DNA of 6,610 nt from a bacterium (GTDB lineage Bacteria > Bacteroidota > Bacteroidia > Cytophagales > Thermonemataceae): contig JANYGM010000213.1 in the NCBI GenBank assembly GCA_025362415.1, positions 1-6,610 of the forward strand. Direction: 5' to 3'. The notes under the pieces were generated by a model. That model did no database searches and was not told the origin of the DNA. It was given only the letters and a program-made list of their open reading frames with translations. Position numbers and translations under genes: made by a program. Positions 1-6,307 of this stretch are shown here, piece by piece (within the stretch, counting starts at the first letter, position 1; each line of letters opens with the position of its first letter).

Positions 1-156
1 CATGATAGGGGAAATAGTGGGTGGTATCAATTCATTCCTTTTTATTTTTTTTGGATGCTTTTCGCAGACAGTGACAAAGGCACAAATAAATATGGGAAAA
101 ATCCAAAAGGCATAGGTAACGAAGAGTCAGAAGAAGAAGAAGAAACAAAAGCTTAA
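1..156 (+). CDS. DUF805 family inner-membrane protein, C-terminal fragment (cut by window edge)
   Basis: The frame is open from base 1 to the TAA at 154-156, giving the last 51 residues of a gene that starts left of the window. It begins HDRGNSGWY, then has a short hydrophobic stretch (FIPFYFFWMLF), then DSDKGTNKYGKNPKG. This is the typical end of DUF805 (YhaH-like) proteins: an HD-x-G-x-SGW motif, a last membrane segment, and an N-x-YG-x-NP motif. These are small multi-spanning membrane proteins with no settled function. The tail is acidic (EESEEEEE) and probably disordered and cytoplasmic. The next gene starts 36 nt downstream on the same strand, so the two could be co-transcribed. The family call rests on motif recognition alone. 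Confidence 0.75.
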   Translation, partial: HDRGNSGWYQFIPFYFFWMLFADSDKGTNKYGKNPKGIGNEESEEEEETKA

Positions 157-192
157 AAAGTATTTAAGTTTACCTAAAATTCCATATTAAGA

Positions 193-750
193 ATGAGAGA
201 TACAAAAGATATAATAGCATTGATAATTGGTTCAATAATGTTTTTAGGGGGTATTTATGGGGGTATCTGGATAATTCAAAGAAGCCAATTAAGTGAAGAA
301 AGTAAATATTTGCTTTATGCAGCGTTAGGAATTGTTGTATATATTGTGATAATTATATTTGCTATATTAGAAGTAGATAATCCAGAGAGTAAGTCAATTC
401 TAGCTAAGATTTTTACTTTCAATTCTAACAAAATTTTTACTTTCAACATTGATAGCTGGGATATTTTTTGTGGTATTTGGATTGGGTTGCTTATATCACC
501 TACTTTATGGGCTTTAATCAGTGCTTTACTTATTCTTGGTTTAGGCTTAATAAATAATTTATATTTTATAATTTGTATTTATTTTATTATTACATTTCTT
601 TTATTTCTAAGTTACTCAAAAAAGAAACTAATGAATTTTCTTGTATTCGTAATTCTTGCAATTATATTTTATTGGGGATTTAAGGGTCGTAATATTTTCA
701 GGATAGACGTAAAAGTTAAATTTAATGATGAAATAATTTATGAAAATTGA
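193..750 (+). CDS. Polytopic membrane protein of unknown function (185 aa)
   Basis: I do not recognise this family. The protein is almost all membrane: hydrophobic segments at about residues 7-28, 39-59, 92-120 (long enough for one or two passes), 122-140 and 147-163, so five or six helices. A polar segment at 61-90 sits between the second and third. The last 20 residues are charged and polar. Within the polar segment an 8-residue unit is repeated in tandem (KIFTFNSN, then KIFTFNID), from a 24-bp DNA duplication. The ATG at 193 is the first in the frame, and no Shine-Dalgarno sequence precedes it. It lies 36 nt after the DUF805-like gene. No catalytic or binding motif is visible. Confidence 0.7.
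   Translation: MRDTKDIIALIIGSIMFLGGIYGGIWIIQRSQLSEESKYLLYAALGIVVYIVIIIFAILEVDNPESKSILAKIFTFNSNKIFTFNIDSWDIFCGIWIGLLISPTLWALISALLILGLGLINNLYFIICIYFIITFLLFLSYSKKKLMNFLVFVILAIIFYWGFKGRNIFRIDVKVKFNDEIIYEN
406..453 (+). repeat. 24-bp imperfect tandem duplication within the membrane protein gene
   Basis: Bases 406-429 and 430-453 are two adjacent copies of a 24-bp unit. They share the core ATTTTTACTTTCAA and a few flanking bases. Being 8 codons long, the duplication keeps the reading frame and adds one KIFTFN unit to the loop before the third membrane segment. Confidence 0.7.
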
Positions 751-823
751 AATTAAACTCTTATGTTGCTAAAAGTTTCCTTCTTACAATAAAATTCACA
801 ATTTTTTATCTTTAAATTTTATT

Positions 824-1003
824 ATGAAAAAGTTAGTTATAATATTTGCGTTATTGGTGTTTATTTGTTTTTTCTTTTCTTGTTCTTCTAAGTCCGAGAA
901 AAAACAAGAAAATTATAGTTCAAAGGCAGCAAATCATAACAAAGAAAAAATAAGAAAAAAACCAAACAACAATGACACAAAACGAAATAAACGACTTATT
1001 TAA
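824..1003 (+). CDS. Small lipoprotein, or detached leader of the downstream repeat protein (59 aa)
   Basis: An ATG at 824 opens a frame to the TAA at 1001-1003. The N-terminus is a textbook lipoprotein signal: MKK, a hydrophobic core (residues 4-18), then FFSC with the lipid-accepting cysteine at residue 20, followed by SSKSEKK. The mature part would be only 40 residues, lysine- and asparagine-rich. Its last 32 bases overlap the start of the repeat-protein gene (972) in another frame. The tail looks like out-of-frame reading of that gene: removing one A from the 7-A run at 955-961 joins leader and repeats in frame. I therefore suspect that this is the true 5' end of the following gene. The leader itself is convincing; its status as a separate gene is not. 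Confidence 0.55.
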   Translation: MKKLVIIFALLVFICFFFSCSSKSEKKQENYSSKAANHNKEKIRKKPNNNDTKRNKRLI

Positions 1004-1721
1004 TTTATCTAATTTTAGAAAATTCAAAGTTTTTAAGAGGTTTAAGAAAATAGTATTGGAAGAGGCGACTCTGAAAGATGCTAATAGTTTGCAATTATAT
1101 TTGTTTCAATTGCAGGAATGTTCGTTGTATGAATATGACCCAGCAGATTTTATAAGTGTGATTGATTGTTTTGAATTTTATGAAAAATATTCAGATGATT
1201 TGTTAGCTATAAACAGTATGGGAATAACAACACATATTATTGACCCAGAAGGAGATGTTTATGATTTGTGCAAAAATTGCTATAAAGCATTTTGTATAGA
1301 TTTACTCAATGAAATAGAAAAACAAGGGAAGAAAAAACAACCAGCAATGACAGAAAAGGAAATAAACTACTTATTTAATTTCTCTGATTTTAAACACCTC
1401 AAAGTTTTTGAGAGATTAAAAAAAATGGTAGTAGAAAATGCGTGTGCGAAAGATACTAATATGATGATGAATTATTTGTTTCAAACGTACGACTGTGAGT
1501 TTTATGAAAATGGTATAGCAGATTTTATAAGTCCGTTGGATTGCGTGGAATTTTGCGCAGAATATTCAGATGATTTGCTAATTATAAATGGTGTGGAACT
1601 AACAACACGCACCGTTGACCCAGAAAAAGATATTTATGGATTTTACAAAAATTGCTATACCGCATTTTGCATAGATTTATACACTGAAATAATAAAATTC
1701 CATAAAAATTCGTTTTCATAT
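972..1721 (+). repeat. In-gene tandem duplication, two 375-bp units
   Basis: Units 972-1346 and 1347-1721 are in register over their whole length with no indel. Both start ATGACA and share blocks such as GCAGATTTTATAAGT (offset 375). Similarity also continues a few codons upstream of 972, matching the lysine-rich linker before the second unit. The copies have diverged, so the duplication is not very recent. Confidence 0.85.
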
Positions 1722-1727
1722 TGCTAA
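972..1727 (+). CDS. Protein of two tandem 125-residue cysteine-conserved repeats, unknown function (251 aa)
   Basis: I do not recognise the family. Residues 1-117 and 126-242 align without gaps at an offset of exactly 125 residues, about 56% identical by hand count. Four cysteines match between the copies (50/175, 66/191, 103/228, 108/233). Other shared features are the MT-x-x-EIN start, ADFIS, YSDDLL and KNCY-x-AFCID. A lysine-rich linker (118-125) joins the repeats. As annotated, the protein has no signal peptide, but a lipoprotein leader lies just upstream in another frame. In addition, the residues that would precede M1 (QTT) match those before the second repeat (QPA). The natural product may therefore be a lipoprotein whose cysteines form disulfides outside the cytoplasm. 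If expressed as it stands, it would be cytoplasmic. Confidence 0.7.
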   Translation: MTQNEINDLFNLSNFRKFKVFKRFKKIVLEEATLKDANSLQLYLFQLQECSLYEYDPADFISVIDCFEFYEKYSDDLLAINSMGITTHIIDPEGDVYDLCKNCYKAFCIDLLNEIEKQGKKKQPAMTEKEINYLFNFSDFKHLKVFERLKKMVVENACAKDTNMMMNYLFQTYDCEFYENGIADFISPLDCVEFCAEYSDDLLIINGVELTTRTVDPEKDIYGFYKNCYTAFCIDLYTEIIKFHKNSFSYC

Positions 1728-1736
1728 GACGACAAA

Positions 1737-1762
1737 AAGAGAAATTTATTTTGATTTCTCTT
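1737..1762 (+). terminator. Possible weak terminator hairpin after the repeat protein
   Basis: A perfect 9-bp inverted repeat, AAGAGAAAT (1737-1745) and ATTTCTCTT (1754-1762), has an 8-nt loop and lies 10 nt past the stop at 1725-1727. The stem is AT-rich and only TT precedes a run of A, so there is no proper U-tract. Position favours a transcription end; composition makes it weak. Confidence 0.4.
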
Positions 1763-1855
1763 AAACTACGGAAAGTCTTATAAAAACACTTAAAAATATG
1801 GGAATGATGTAAATTATTAGGAAAACTCTATACTAAGGGCGGGTCGTTAATTACT

Positions 1856-1863
1856 TAAATTTG
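1856..1863 (+). promoter_or_regulatory. Possible Bacteroidota -7 element (TAAATTTG)
   Basis: TAAATTTG matches the TAnnTTTG -7 consensus used by the primary sigma factor of Bacteroidota. It follows the hairpin at 1737-1762 and precedes the small membrane protein genes. No matching TTTG -33 element is seen at the expected distance. If used, transcription would begin near 1870, which rules out the TTG at 1861 and favours the TTG at 1918 as the start. Confidence 0.27.
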
Positions 1864-1917
1864 TTTACAAGAAATACTGGAGTTAAAAAACTCCCAAACA
1901 CTTTAATTTGCACTCTC

Positions 1918-2396
1918 TTGGAAAATCATTTTAATCACAATCATTTTTTATTCTGGCAAAGGTGGCTTTTTTATAGTAGTTTGCTTTTTGCTTGTTTTGG
2001 TATTGTTTTTGGGCTTTATGGAGATAATTTATTATTTCGTCCCTATAATAAAATGCTTGCCGAAATTTTTTGGCGCAATCCTCAATTTCCTTATGAGGCT
2101 GACCGTTTTCGTGCTTTTGTTTATGGTTCTTTAGGCGGAACAATTACTGCTGTTATATTTTAGTGGCATTTATTGCTCGTTATCCTTTTAAGGAGAAACA
2201 ACTATGGTCAAGAAATGCTATTATTGTCGCATTTACCATTTGGGTAATCATTGATTCTTCCGTATGCTTATATTTTGAAGTCTATCCTCAAATATATCTA
2301 GTTAATGCTTTTTCCATTATTGTAAAGGCTCTTCCAATAATTTTTACTTGGAATGAGTTTCGTCACACACTAAAAAGAGAAACAATTATTAAATAA
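1918..2396 (+). pseudogene. Small four-helix membrane protein gene split by a 1-nt frameshift
   Basis: Two frames together make one protein. The first reads to a TAG at 2161-2163 and ends GGTITAVIF. The second starts with a GTG at 2163 and continues AFIARYPFKEKQ to the TAA at 2394-2396. Adding one T to the run at 2158-2161 joins them as AVIFLVAFIARYPF, which gives an uninterrupted third membrane helix and about 159 residues. Helices fall near FLFWQRWLFYSSLLFACFG, TITAVIFLVAFIA, NAIIVAFTIWVIIDS and IYLVNAFSIIVKALP. The FWQRW start and YPFK-x-K motif recall a small uncharacterised membrane family I have seen in Bacteroidota. No ATG begins it; TTG at 1918 (protein ENHFNHNHF...) is my choice over TTG at 1861. 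The gene is either a true pseudogene or carries a sequencing error. Confidence 0.65.
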
Positions 2397-2398
2397 AT

Positions 2399-2859
2399 AT
2401 GAATACTATGGAATTTAAAAAAGTATTATACGCAGGTATTCTTGCCACTTCAGCAATGACTATTTTTAGTTATTTAGTGTCGGAAATAACAGGGGAGAAT
2501 TTTCGTGAACCTGAGCTTATCACAATGCTTATCAACGACCTTTTTTCAACTCTTAAACCTTTGCAACTTACTTAGGGTGGGTTTTACATTATATTATTGG
2601 ATTTGGTTTTGTTTTGGTCTATGTAAAATTATGGGATAATAATAAACTAAAACCAAATATTCAGTCTGGAATATTTCTGGGGGCAATAAGTGGCATAATT
2701 GGTATAATTGGTTGGTATATTGCCTTTAAAATCCGTCCTAACCCATCAAATATAAATTTAAAAAATTTCTTTATTCTTTTATTTTTTGCTCATATTATTT
2801 TTGGAATATTTGCAATAATGGGATATGTTTTTAGTAAAAAACAGAAAAATAATATCTAA
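2399..2859 (+). pseudogene. Small polytopic membrane protein gene split by a 1-nt frameshift
   Basis: ATG at 2399 lies 2 nt after the preceding stop. The frame reads MNTMEFKKVLYAGILATSAM and continues for 58 residues to a TAG at 2573-2575. Just beyond it, another frame runs LGWVLHYIIGFGFVLVYVKLW and on to the TAA at 2857-2859. Adding one T within 2572-2573 gives LTLGWVLHY and restores a protein of about 153 residues with four helices (near residues 9-27, 61-76, 86-107 and 121-142 of the joined product). The downstream frame has no ATG before its helix-rich part; a TTG at 2614 would cut into the second helix. The second half of the gene is therefore unlikely to be made separately. I do not know the function. 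The tight spacing suggests that this gene and the preceding one form a two-gene operon. Confidence 0.62.
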
Positions 2860-2873
2860 AAGCGCATTTTTGG

Positions 2874-2895
2874 TGTCAGGAGGAAAATCCTGACA
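2874..2895. terminator. Perfect 8-bp GC-richer hairpin between convergent genes
   Basis: TGTCAGGA (2874-2881) and TCCTGACA (2888-2895) form a perfect stem around a 6-nt GGAAAA loop. It sits 14 nt past the stop at 2859 and 38 nt short of the end of the convergent gene at 2934, so it could end transcription from both sides. Neither side has an immediate T-run, although TTTTT occurs about 15 nt later on the plus strand. It could instead be a dispersed palindromic intergenic repeat. Confidence 0.5.
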
Positions 2896-2933
2896 ACACA
2901 GGAAAAAGGTTTTTATAACGCAAGTAATTTCTA

Positions 2934-3551
2934 TCATTTATAGACTCCTTTTCGTACCTTTTCTTGGAACAATTTCTTGGTACAATCAGATAATTTTCCA
3001 TAATATAACCCTTTTGATTCAGAATTATAATAACCTAAGAATGCTAAGTTGGCAATAAAACAAAAAATAAGATAAAATTTGAAAGCTTTTCGTGTATCCT
3101 CATTCTTGATTTGTTTAATAAGTTTTAATAAGATAAAAAGTAAAATGATTACAGAAGCGTATCCTAAGTAAAAAACATATGCTAAATAACCAAATAGATT
3201 TGATCTATCTGTTTTTTCTACTACTTCCAAAGAATTCAATATGAATTCTTGTGTTTCACTCAATGGTTCTGAATTTTCACATTTCCTTATCAGTTTGTTA
3301 GCATAATCTATTTTCTCTAATTCGTTGATACCTAAAAATGGAATTAAAGTACTAAAAGCATTACAGAATACATCAATACTATTTGCTTTCTCTAATCTTA
3401 ATCTTAAACTGAAACGAATATCTTCTGATAATTTTTTCTCAACTTTTAAATCATTTAATTCGTTATTTTTGTTCATTTTGAATAAAATGAGAGCCAAAAT
3501 TAGAATTCCAAGAATTACATATACTGATTTAGATTTTAAATTATCCATCAT
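2934..3551 (-). CDS. Membrane protein of unknown function, three predicted transmembrane segments (205 aa)
   Basis: I do not recognise this protein. There is a membrane anchor at about residues 10-25. A soluble segment of about 90 residues follows (26-117), mostly helix-like and charged, with cysteines at 63 and 91. Two more hydrophobic segments come at 119-145 and 157-174, separated by a basic loop (KLIKQIKNEDTRK). A lysine-rich tail of about 30 residues ends the protein. Two ATG codons in a row begin the frame, so the start could be either. It starts 81 nt after the end of the helicase gene on the same strand and is the last gene of the minus-strand block, so co-transcription is plausible. 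No enzymatic motif is visible. It may be an accessory membrane partner of the helicase, but that is position-based inference. Confidence 0.7.
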   Translation of the reverse strand: MMDNLKSKSVYVILGILILALILFKMNKNNELNDLKVEKKLSEDIRFSLRLRLEKANSIDVFCNAFSTLIPFLGINELEKIDYANKLIRKCENSEPLSETQEFILNSLEVVEKTDRSNLFGYLAYVFYLGYASVIILLFILLKLIKQIKNEDTRKAFKFYLIFCFIANLAFLGYYNSESKGLYYGKLSDCTKKLFQEKVRKGVYK

Positions 3552-3632
3552 AAATTTATACTATGTTTAGTTAAAACTCTTATGCTTTTGTTATTACTAG
3601 AACTCATTCACTTTTTTTCACTTTTCATATGC

Positions 3633-5285
3633 TCATTTAAGAGTTTCAATCTGCTTAATTCTGTCTATTTTAAAACTACGCTCTTCATTTCGTAAATGGC
3701 AAAATGCCTTTATGTGTTGTTTATCATAGCCAAATTCGTTAAAATCATTCGTGAGTTGAAGGTTACTTAAAGTTCTTTCGCTTGCTTCACCATTAGAATT
3801 CTCATAGAGTATTTTAATTCTGTTCCCGTTATTTACAGCTGTAATCAACTCTTCTTTGATAGAAAGTTTATTTGGTAGTATGCTAGATTTTACTTTGTTG
3901 CTTTTGGGAATAGATTTGGTTTTATAAAATTCTACAACTCTTGGATCAACTATAATATCATTATTCTTTATTGGATTATTTAAAATAATTCCTTCAAGAG
4001 TTCTACATCTACTCAATGCCACATAAATTTGCCCGTGAGCAAATGCACCTGCTCCAACATCAACTGTAATTTTATCAAATGTTTTGCCTTGACTTTTATG
4101 TATTGTCATAGCATAAGATAATTGTAAAGGAAATTGAGAAAACCCTGGAATTATCTGTTCTTCAATTTTTTTCGTTTCCGTATTTAGTATGTATTCAACT
4201 TCATTCCAATTTTCTTTTTCTATTTTATATTTATTTCCTTCAATATTTATTATTATTGCATCTTTTTCAAGCTTTTCTACTTTTCCAATGCTTCCATTAA
4301 CCCACCTTTTTCCACTATCATTCTTAAGCATCATAATTTGAGCATTTTTTTTAAGTTCTAATTTGTAGGGGGCAGGCAGTTTATCCTCCAATTTATCTTC
4401 TTCTTCCTCTTTAAGTTTTAAGTATTTTCCTAATAGAGTGCCTAAATATGTAAATTTTTCACCTTCCAGATTTTCAAGTTTATTCTTATTGATATTTCTT
4501 GCAATATTCCGTCTTGTTGTCAGAAATATTGAGTTGTCTTGTTCACCTGCGTTGTTCTTGTGTCTGGAGTTAAGTAATGCCATATCTTCAAATTGAACTT
4601 CATTATTTCTAATGTTGTTAAGCATAGTTTTGAATTTAGGTTGTTCATTGGACTGCCTAAATATTGTTGAGAGTTCCTTAAAATGATATTTGTACGTTTT
4701 GAAAACGGAAGCGTCAAAAAAGTACTCTCCACCAAACATATTTATAAAATAATCTTTGTCTTTGTCCATAACAACTGGTGGAAGTTGAAATAGGTCTCCA
4801 ATAAAAACCATTTGTACTCCGCCAAATGGTTCATTCAATCTATTTCTGTTTTTACGTAACGAAATGTCTATACCATTCATTAAGTCAGCTCTTACCATAG
4901 AAACCTCGTCAATAATTACCATTTGTAGATTTTTAAATAGTTCAGCTCTCACATAATCACGCTGTATTTGGTTCTCAGTTATAATGGATGGTGGAAAACG
5001 AAAAAAAGAATGAATTGTCTGCCCTCCAACATTTAAAGCGGCAATGCCTGTTGGTGCAAGAATAACTAATTTTTTATTCGTGTTTTTTATAAAATGTTTA
5101 AGTAGTGAGGATTTTCCTGTTCCAGCTTTTCCTGTAATAAATAAACTTTCATTAGTATTCTGTAAAATTTCCAATATGTCTTTGAACTCATCTGTCAGAA
5201 TGAATTGAGATTCCTCTGCTTTTTTAGAGTTAATAATAAAGTAAATTACAACAATTATTATAGTTATTCCAATGATATATTCCAT
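3633..5285 (-). CDS. Pif1-family (SF1B) helicase with N-terminal transmembrane anchor and C-terminal WYL domain (550 aa)
   Basis: ATP-dependent 5'-to-3' DNA helicase by family. Visible motifs: Walker A GKAGTGKS (52-59), motif Ia APTGIAALNVGGQTIHSFF (77-95), Walker B IIDEVSM (124-130), motif III GDLFQLPPV (163-171), STIFRQ with the conserved arginine (206-211), LPAPYKLELKKNAQIMMLKN in the 2B region (303-322), YAMTIHKSQG (391-400) and motif VI YVALSRCRT (421-429). Residues 475-548 resemble a WYL domain: AFCHLRNEERSFKIDRI (527-543) has its basic and aromatic ligand-binding pattern, although the WYL tripeptide itself is replaced by QHI. Pif1-WYL fusions are known, and the WYL domain of Thermotoga elfii Pif1 binds single-stranded DNA. 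Residues 4-18 (IIGITIIIVVIYFII) form an unexpected membrane segment. No in-frame ATG, GTG or TTG lies between it and Walker A, so the start is firm. Catalytic residues look intact. Confidence 0.93.
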   Translation of the reverse strand: MEYIIGITIIIVVIYFIINSKKAEESQFILTDEFKDILEILQNTNESLFITGKAGTGKSSLLKHFIKNTNKKLVILAPTGIAALNVGGQTIHSFFRFPPSIITENQIQRDYVRAELFKNLQMVIIDEVSMVRADLMNGIDISLRKNRNRLNEPFGGVQMVFIGDLFQLPPVVMDKDKDYFINMFGGEYFFDASVFKTYKYHFKELSTIFRQSNEQPKFKTMLNNIRNNEVQFEDMALLNSRHKNNAGEQDNSIFLTTRRNIARNINKNKLENLEGEKFTYLGTLLGKYLKLKEEEEDKLEDKLPAPYKLELKKNAQIMMLKNDSGKRWVNGSIGKVEKLEKDAIIINIEGNKYKIEKENWNEVEYILNTETKKIEEQIIPGFSQFPLQLSYAMTIHKSQGKTFDKITVDVGAGAFAHGQIYVALSRCRTLEGIILNNPIKNNDIIVDPRVVEFYKTKSIPKSNKVKSSILPNKLSIKEELITAVNNGNRIKILYENSNGEASERTLSNLQLTNDFNEFGYDKQHIKAFCHLRNEERSFKIDRIKQIETLK

Positions 5286-5340
5286 TTATTTATTATTGTT
5301 TATATTGTTTATACTAAGCAACTGCTAGTTCGCAAAATAT

Positions 5341-6084
5341 TTAATTTGCTTCTATTATTTTTTTTACAATTTGTTCATTTTCAAGTTTCATCTTACTGTA
5401 CTGAAAATCATTTCCAATTCCTTGATGAAAACTTAATGTCATAATTCTTTTTTTTAAGTCTATAATACTATTAAATGAAATTTCATTAACTATTTCGCCA
5501 TCTCGGTTTGATGACCTAACCACCACGCAAGTTTTTGCTTTAATTGAAATTTCATAACTGTCAAATAAAACGGGTTTTGTAAATGTTTTTCCTTTCTTTT
5601 TAAGTTGTTCTTCAACAGTTTTAAAATCTTGAATTTTATAAGCATTCTTCATACCTGTAAAAACCATTGTTAAAGTGCTCTCGTCAGATTCTCTTCCAAT
5701 AAGCATATCTTGAATTGACAAAATAACTATTGGATAACTTACTTTTTTTTCAGCTTTTGAGTTTTCGTAAAATTCAGTTGGAATGTAGCAACTTAGGATT
5801 TTATTATTCCATTCTAAAGTATTTACATGAGCTTTTAGGTTTTCATCAGTTCTACATTCTTTCCATTCTTTAATTTTAGGAAAACAAAAATTATTTCCAT
5901 CAAATAAAACTGACCTCTCACAATCAACTTTATTTTTTTTAAGTTCAGTTTCTTCTTTTTGTAAACGGTCACTCAATATTGAACCTATCAATTCTTTCTT
6001 TTTAGAGCTTTGATATTTTTTATAAAAAGCAAAAGTGATAAAAACCACTAATATTATTCCTAAAATTTTTAATGCTAATTTCAT
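5341..6084 (-). CDS. Single-anchor protein with predicted extracytoplasmic domain, unknown function (247 aa)
   Basis: The N-terminus is MKLALK, a hydrophobic stretch (residues 5-20), then YKKYQSSKKK. With no clear cleavage site, this looks more like a membrane anchor than a cleaved signal. The charge pattern on both sides makes topology uncertain. The rest is soluble: a lysine/glutamate-rich helix (30-52), then a mixed, probably beta-rich domain with cysteines at 55, 67, 77, 99 and 186; four lie within 45 residues. If exported, disulfides are possible. I recognise no domain. The stop at 5341-5343 is 55 nt before the helicase ATG on the same strand, so the two genes could form an operon, although the short gap may hold a promoter. 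A possible -7 element lies upstream at 6134-6141. Confidence 0.72.
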   Translation of the reverse strand: MKLALKILGIILVVFITFAFYKKYQSSKKKELIGSILSDRLQKEETELKKNKVDCERSVLFDGNNFCFPKIKEWKECRTDENLKAHVNTLEWNNKILSCYIPTEFYENSKAEKKVSYPIVILSIQDMLIGRESDESTLTMVFTGMKNAYKIQDFKTVEEQLKKKGKTFTKPVLFDSYEISIKAKTCVVVRSSNRDGEIVNEISFNSIIDLKKRIMTLSFHQGIGNDFQYSKMKLENEQIVKKIIEAN

Positions 6085-6133
6085 TTGTTATTAATTTTAG
6101 TGTAAAAAGTTTCCTAGCAGCAGCAGAAATTTA

Positions 6134-6141
6134 CAAAAATA
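6134..6141 (-). promoter_or_regulatory. Possible Bacteroidota -7 element (TATTTTTG on the minus strand)
   Basis: On the minus strand this reads TATTTTTG, an exact fit to TAnnTTTG, 49 nt upstream of the ATG at 6084. It would give a leader of about 40 nt for the anchored protein gene and possibly for the helicase and the gene after it. No TTTG -33 match is seen at the usual spacing. In an AT-rich gap such an 8-mer can occur by chance. Confidence 0.3.
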
Positions 6142-6307
6142 CTTAAGGCTGTTTTCTTTTAACTGTTTCTGTTTTAGTTGTACTTTTATGTGATTTTGCA
6201 ACCACTTTTTTAAAATTATAGAATTATAAAAAATAAATTTAACTCAAACATAACCAAACTATCTTTATTATCCAAATATTTTTTAATTTATTTAATATCT
6301 CTAGTTG

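Noticed and set aside
807..814. TATCTTTA, near a -7 element, just before the lipoprotein leader
   Set aside because: It mismatches the final G, has no -33 partner at a workable distance, and would place the transcript start almost on the ATG.
1931..2143. Minus-strand open frame of 70 codons
   Set aside because: It lies antisense to the frameshifted membrane protein, whose hydrophobic, family-like sequence is the real coding signal. The minus-strand translation is lysine-rich and low in structure.
3325..3570. Plus-strand open frame of 81 codons
   Set aside because: Antisense to the start of the 205-residue membrane protein; no start context and no recognisable sequence.
755..3584. Shared 11-mer AAACTCTTATG at about 755-765 and 3574-3584, both in gaps between genes
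   Set aside because: The surroundings do not align further, and in AT-rich sequence a single short match like this can occur by chance.
4520..4735. Minus-strand open frame of 71 codons
   Set aside because: Same-strand, other-frame shadow inside the helicase, whose motifs prove the reading frame there.
5286..5340. Imperfect inverted repeat (GCAACT / AGTTCGC) and TATAAA-like sequence in the gap before the helicase
   Set aside because: The stem is short with a bulge and there is no U-tract. The promoter-like bases do not fit the Bacteroidota consensus well enough to call.
5205..5444. Plus-strand open frame of 79 codons
   Set aside because: Spans the ends of two minus-strand genes and reads the complement of the helicase anchor and of the neighbour's C-terminus; composition-driven.
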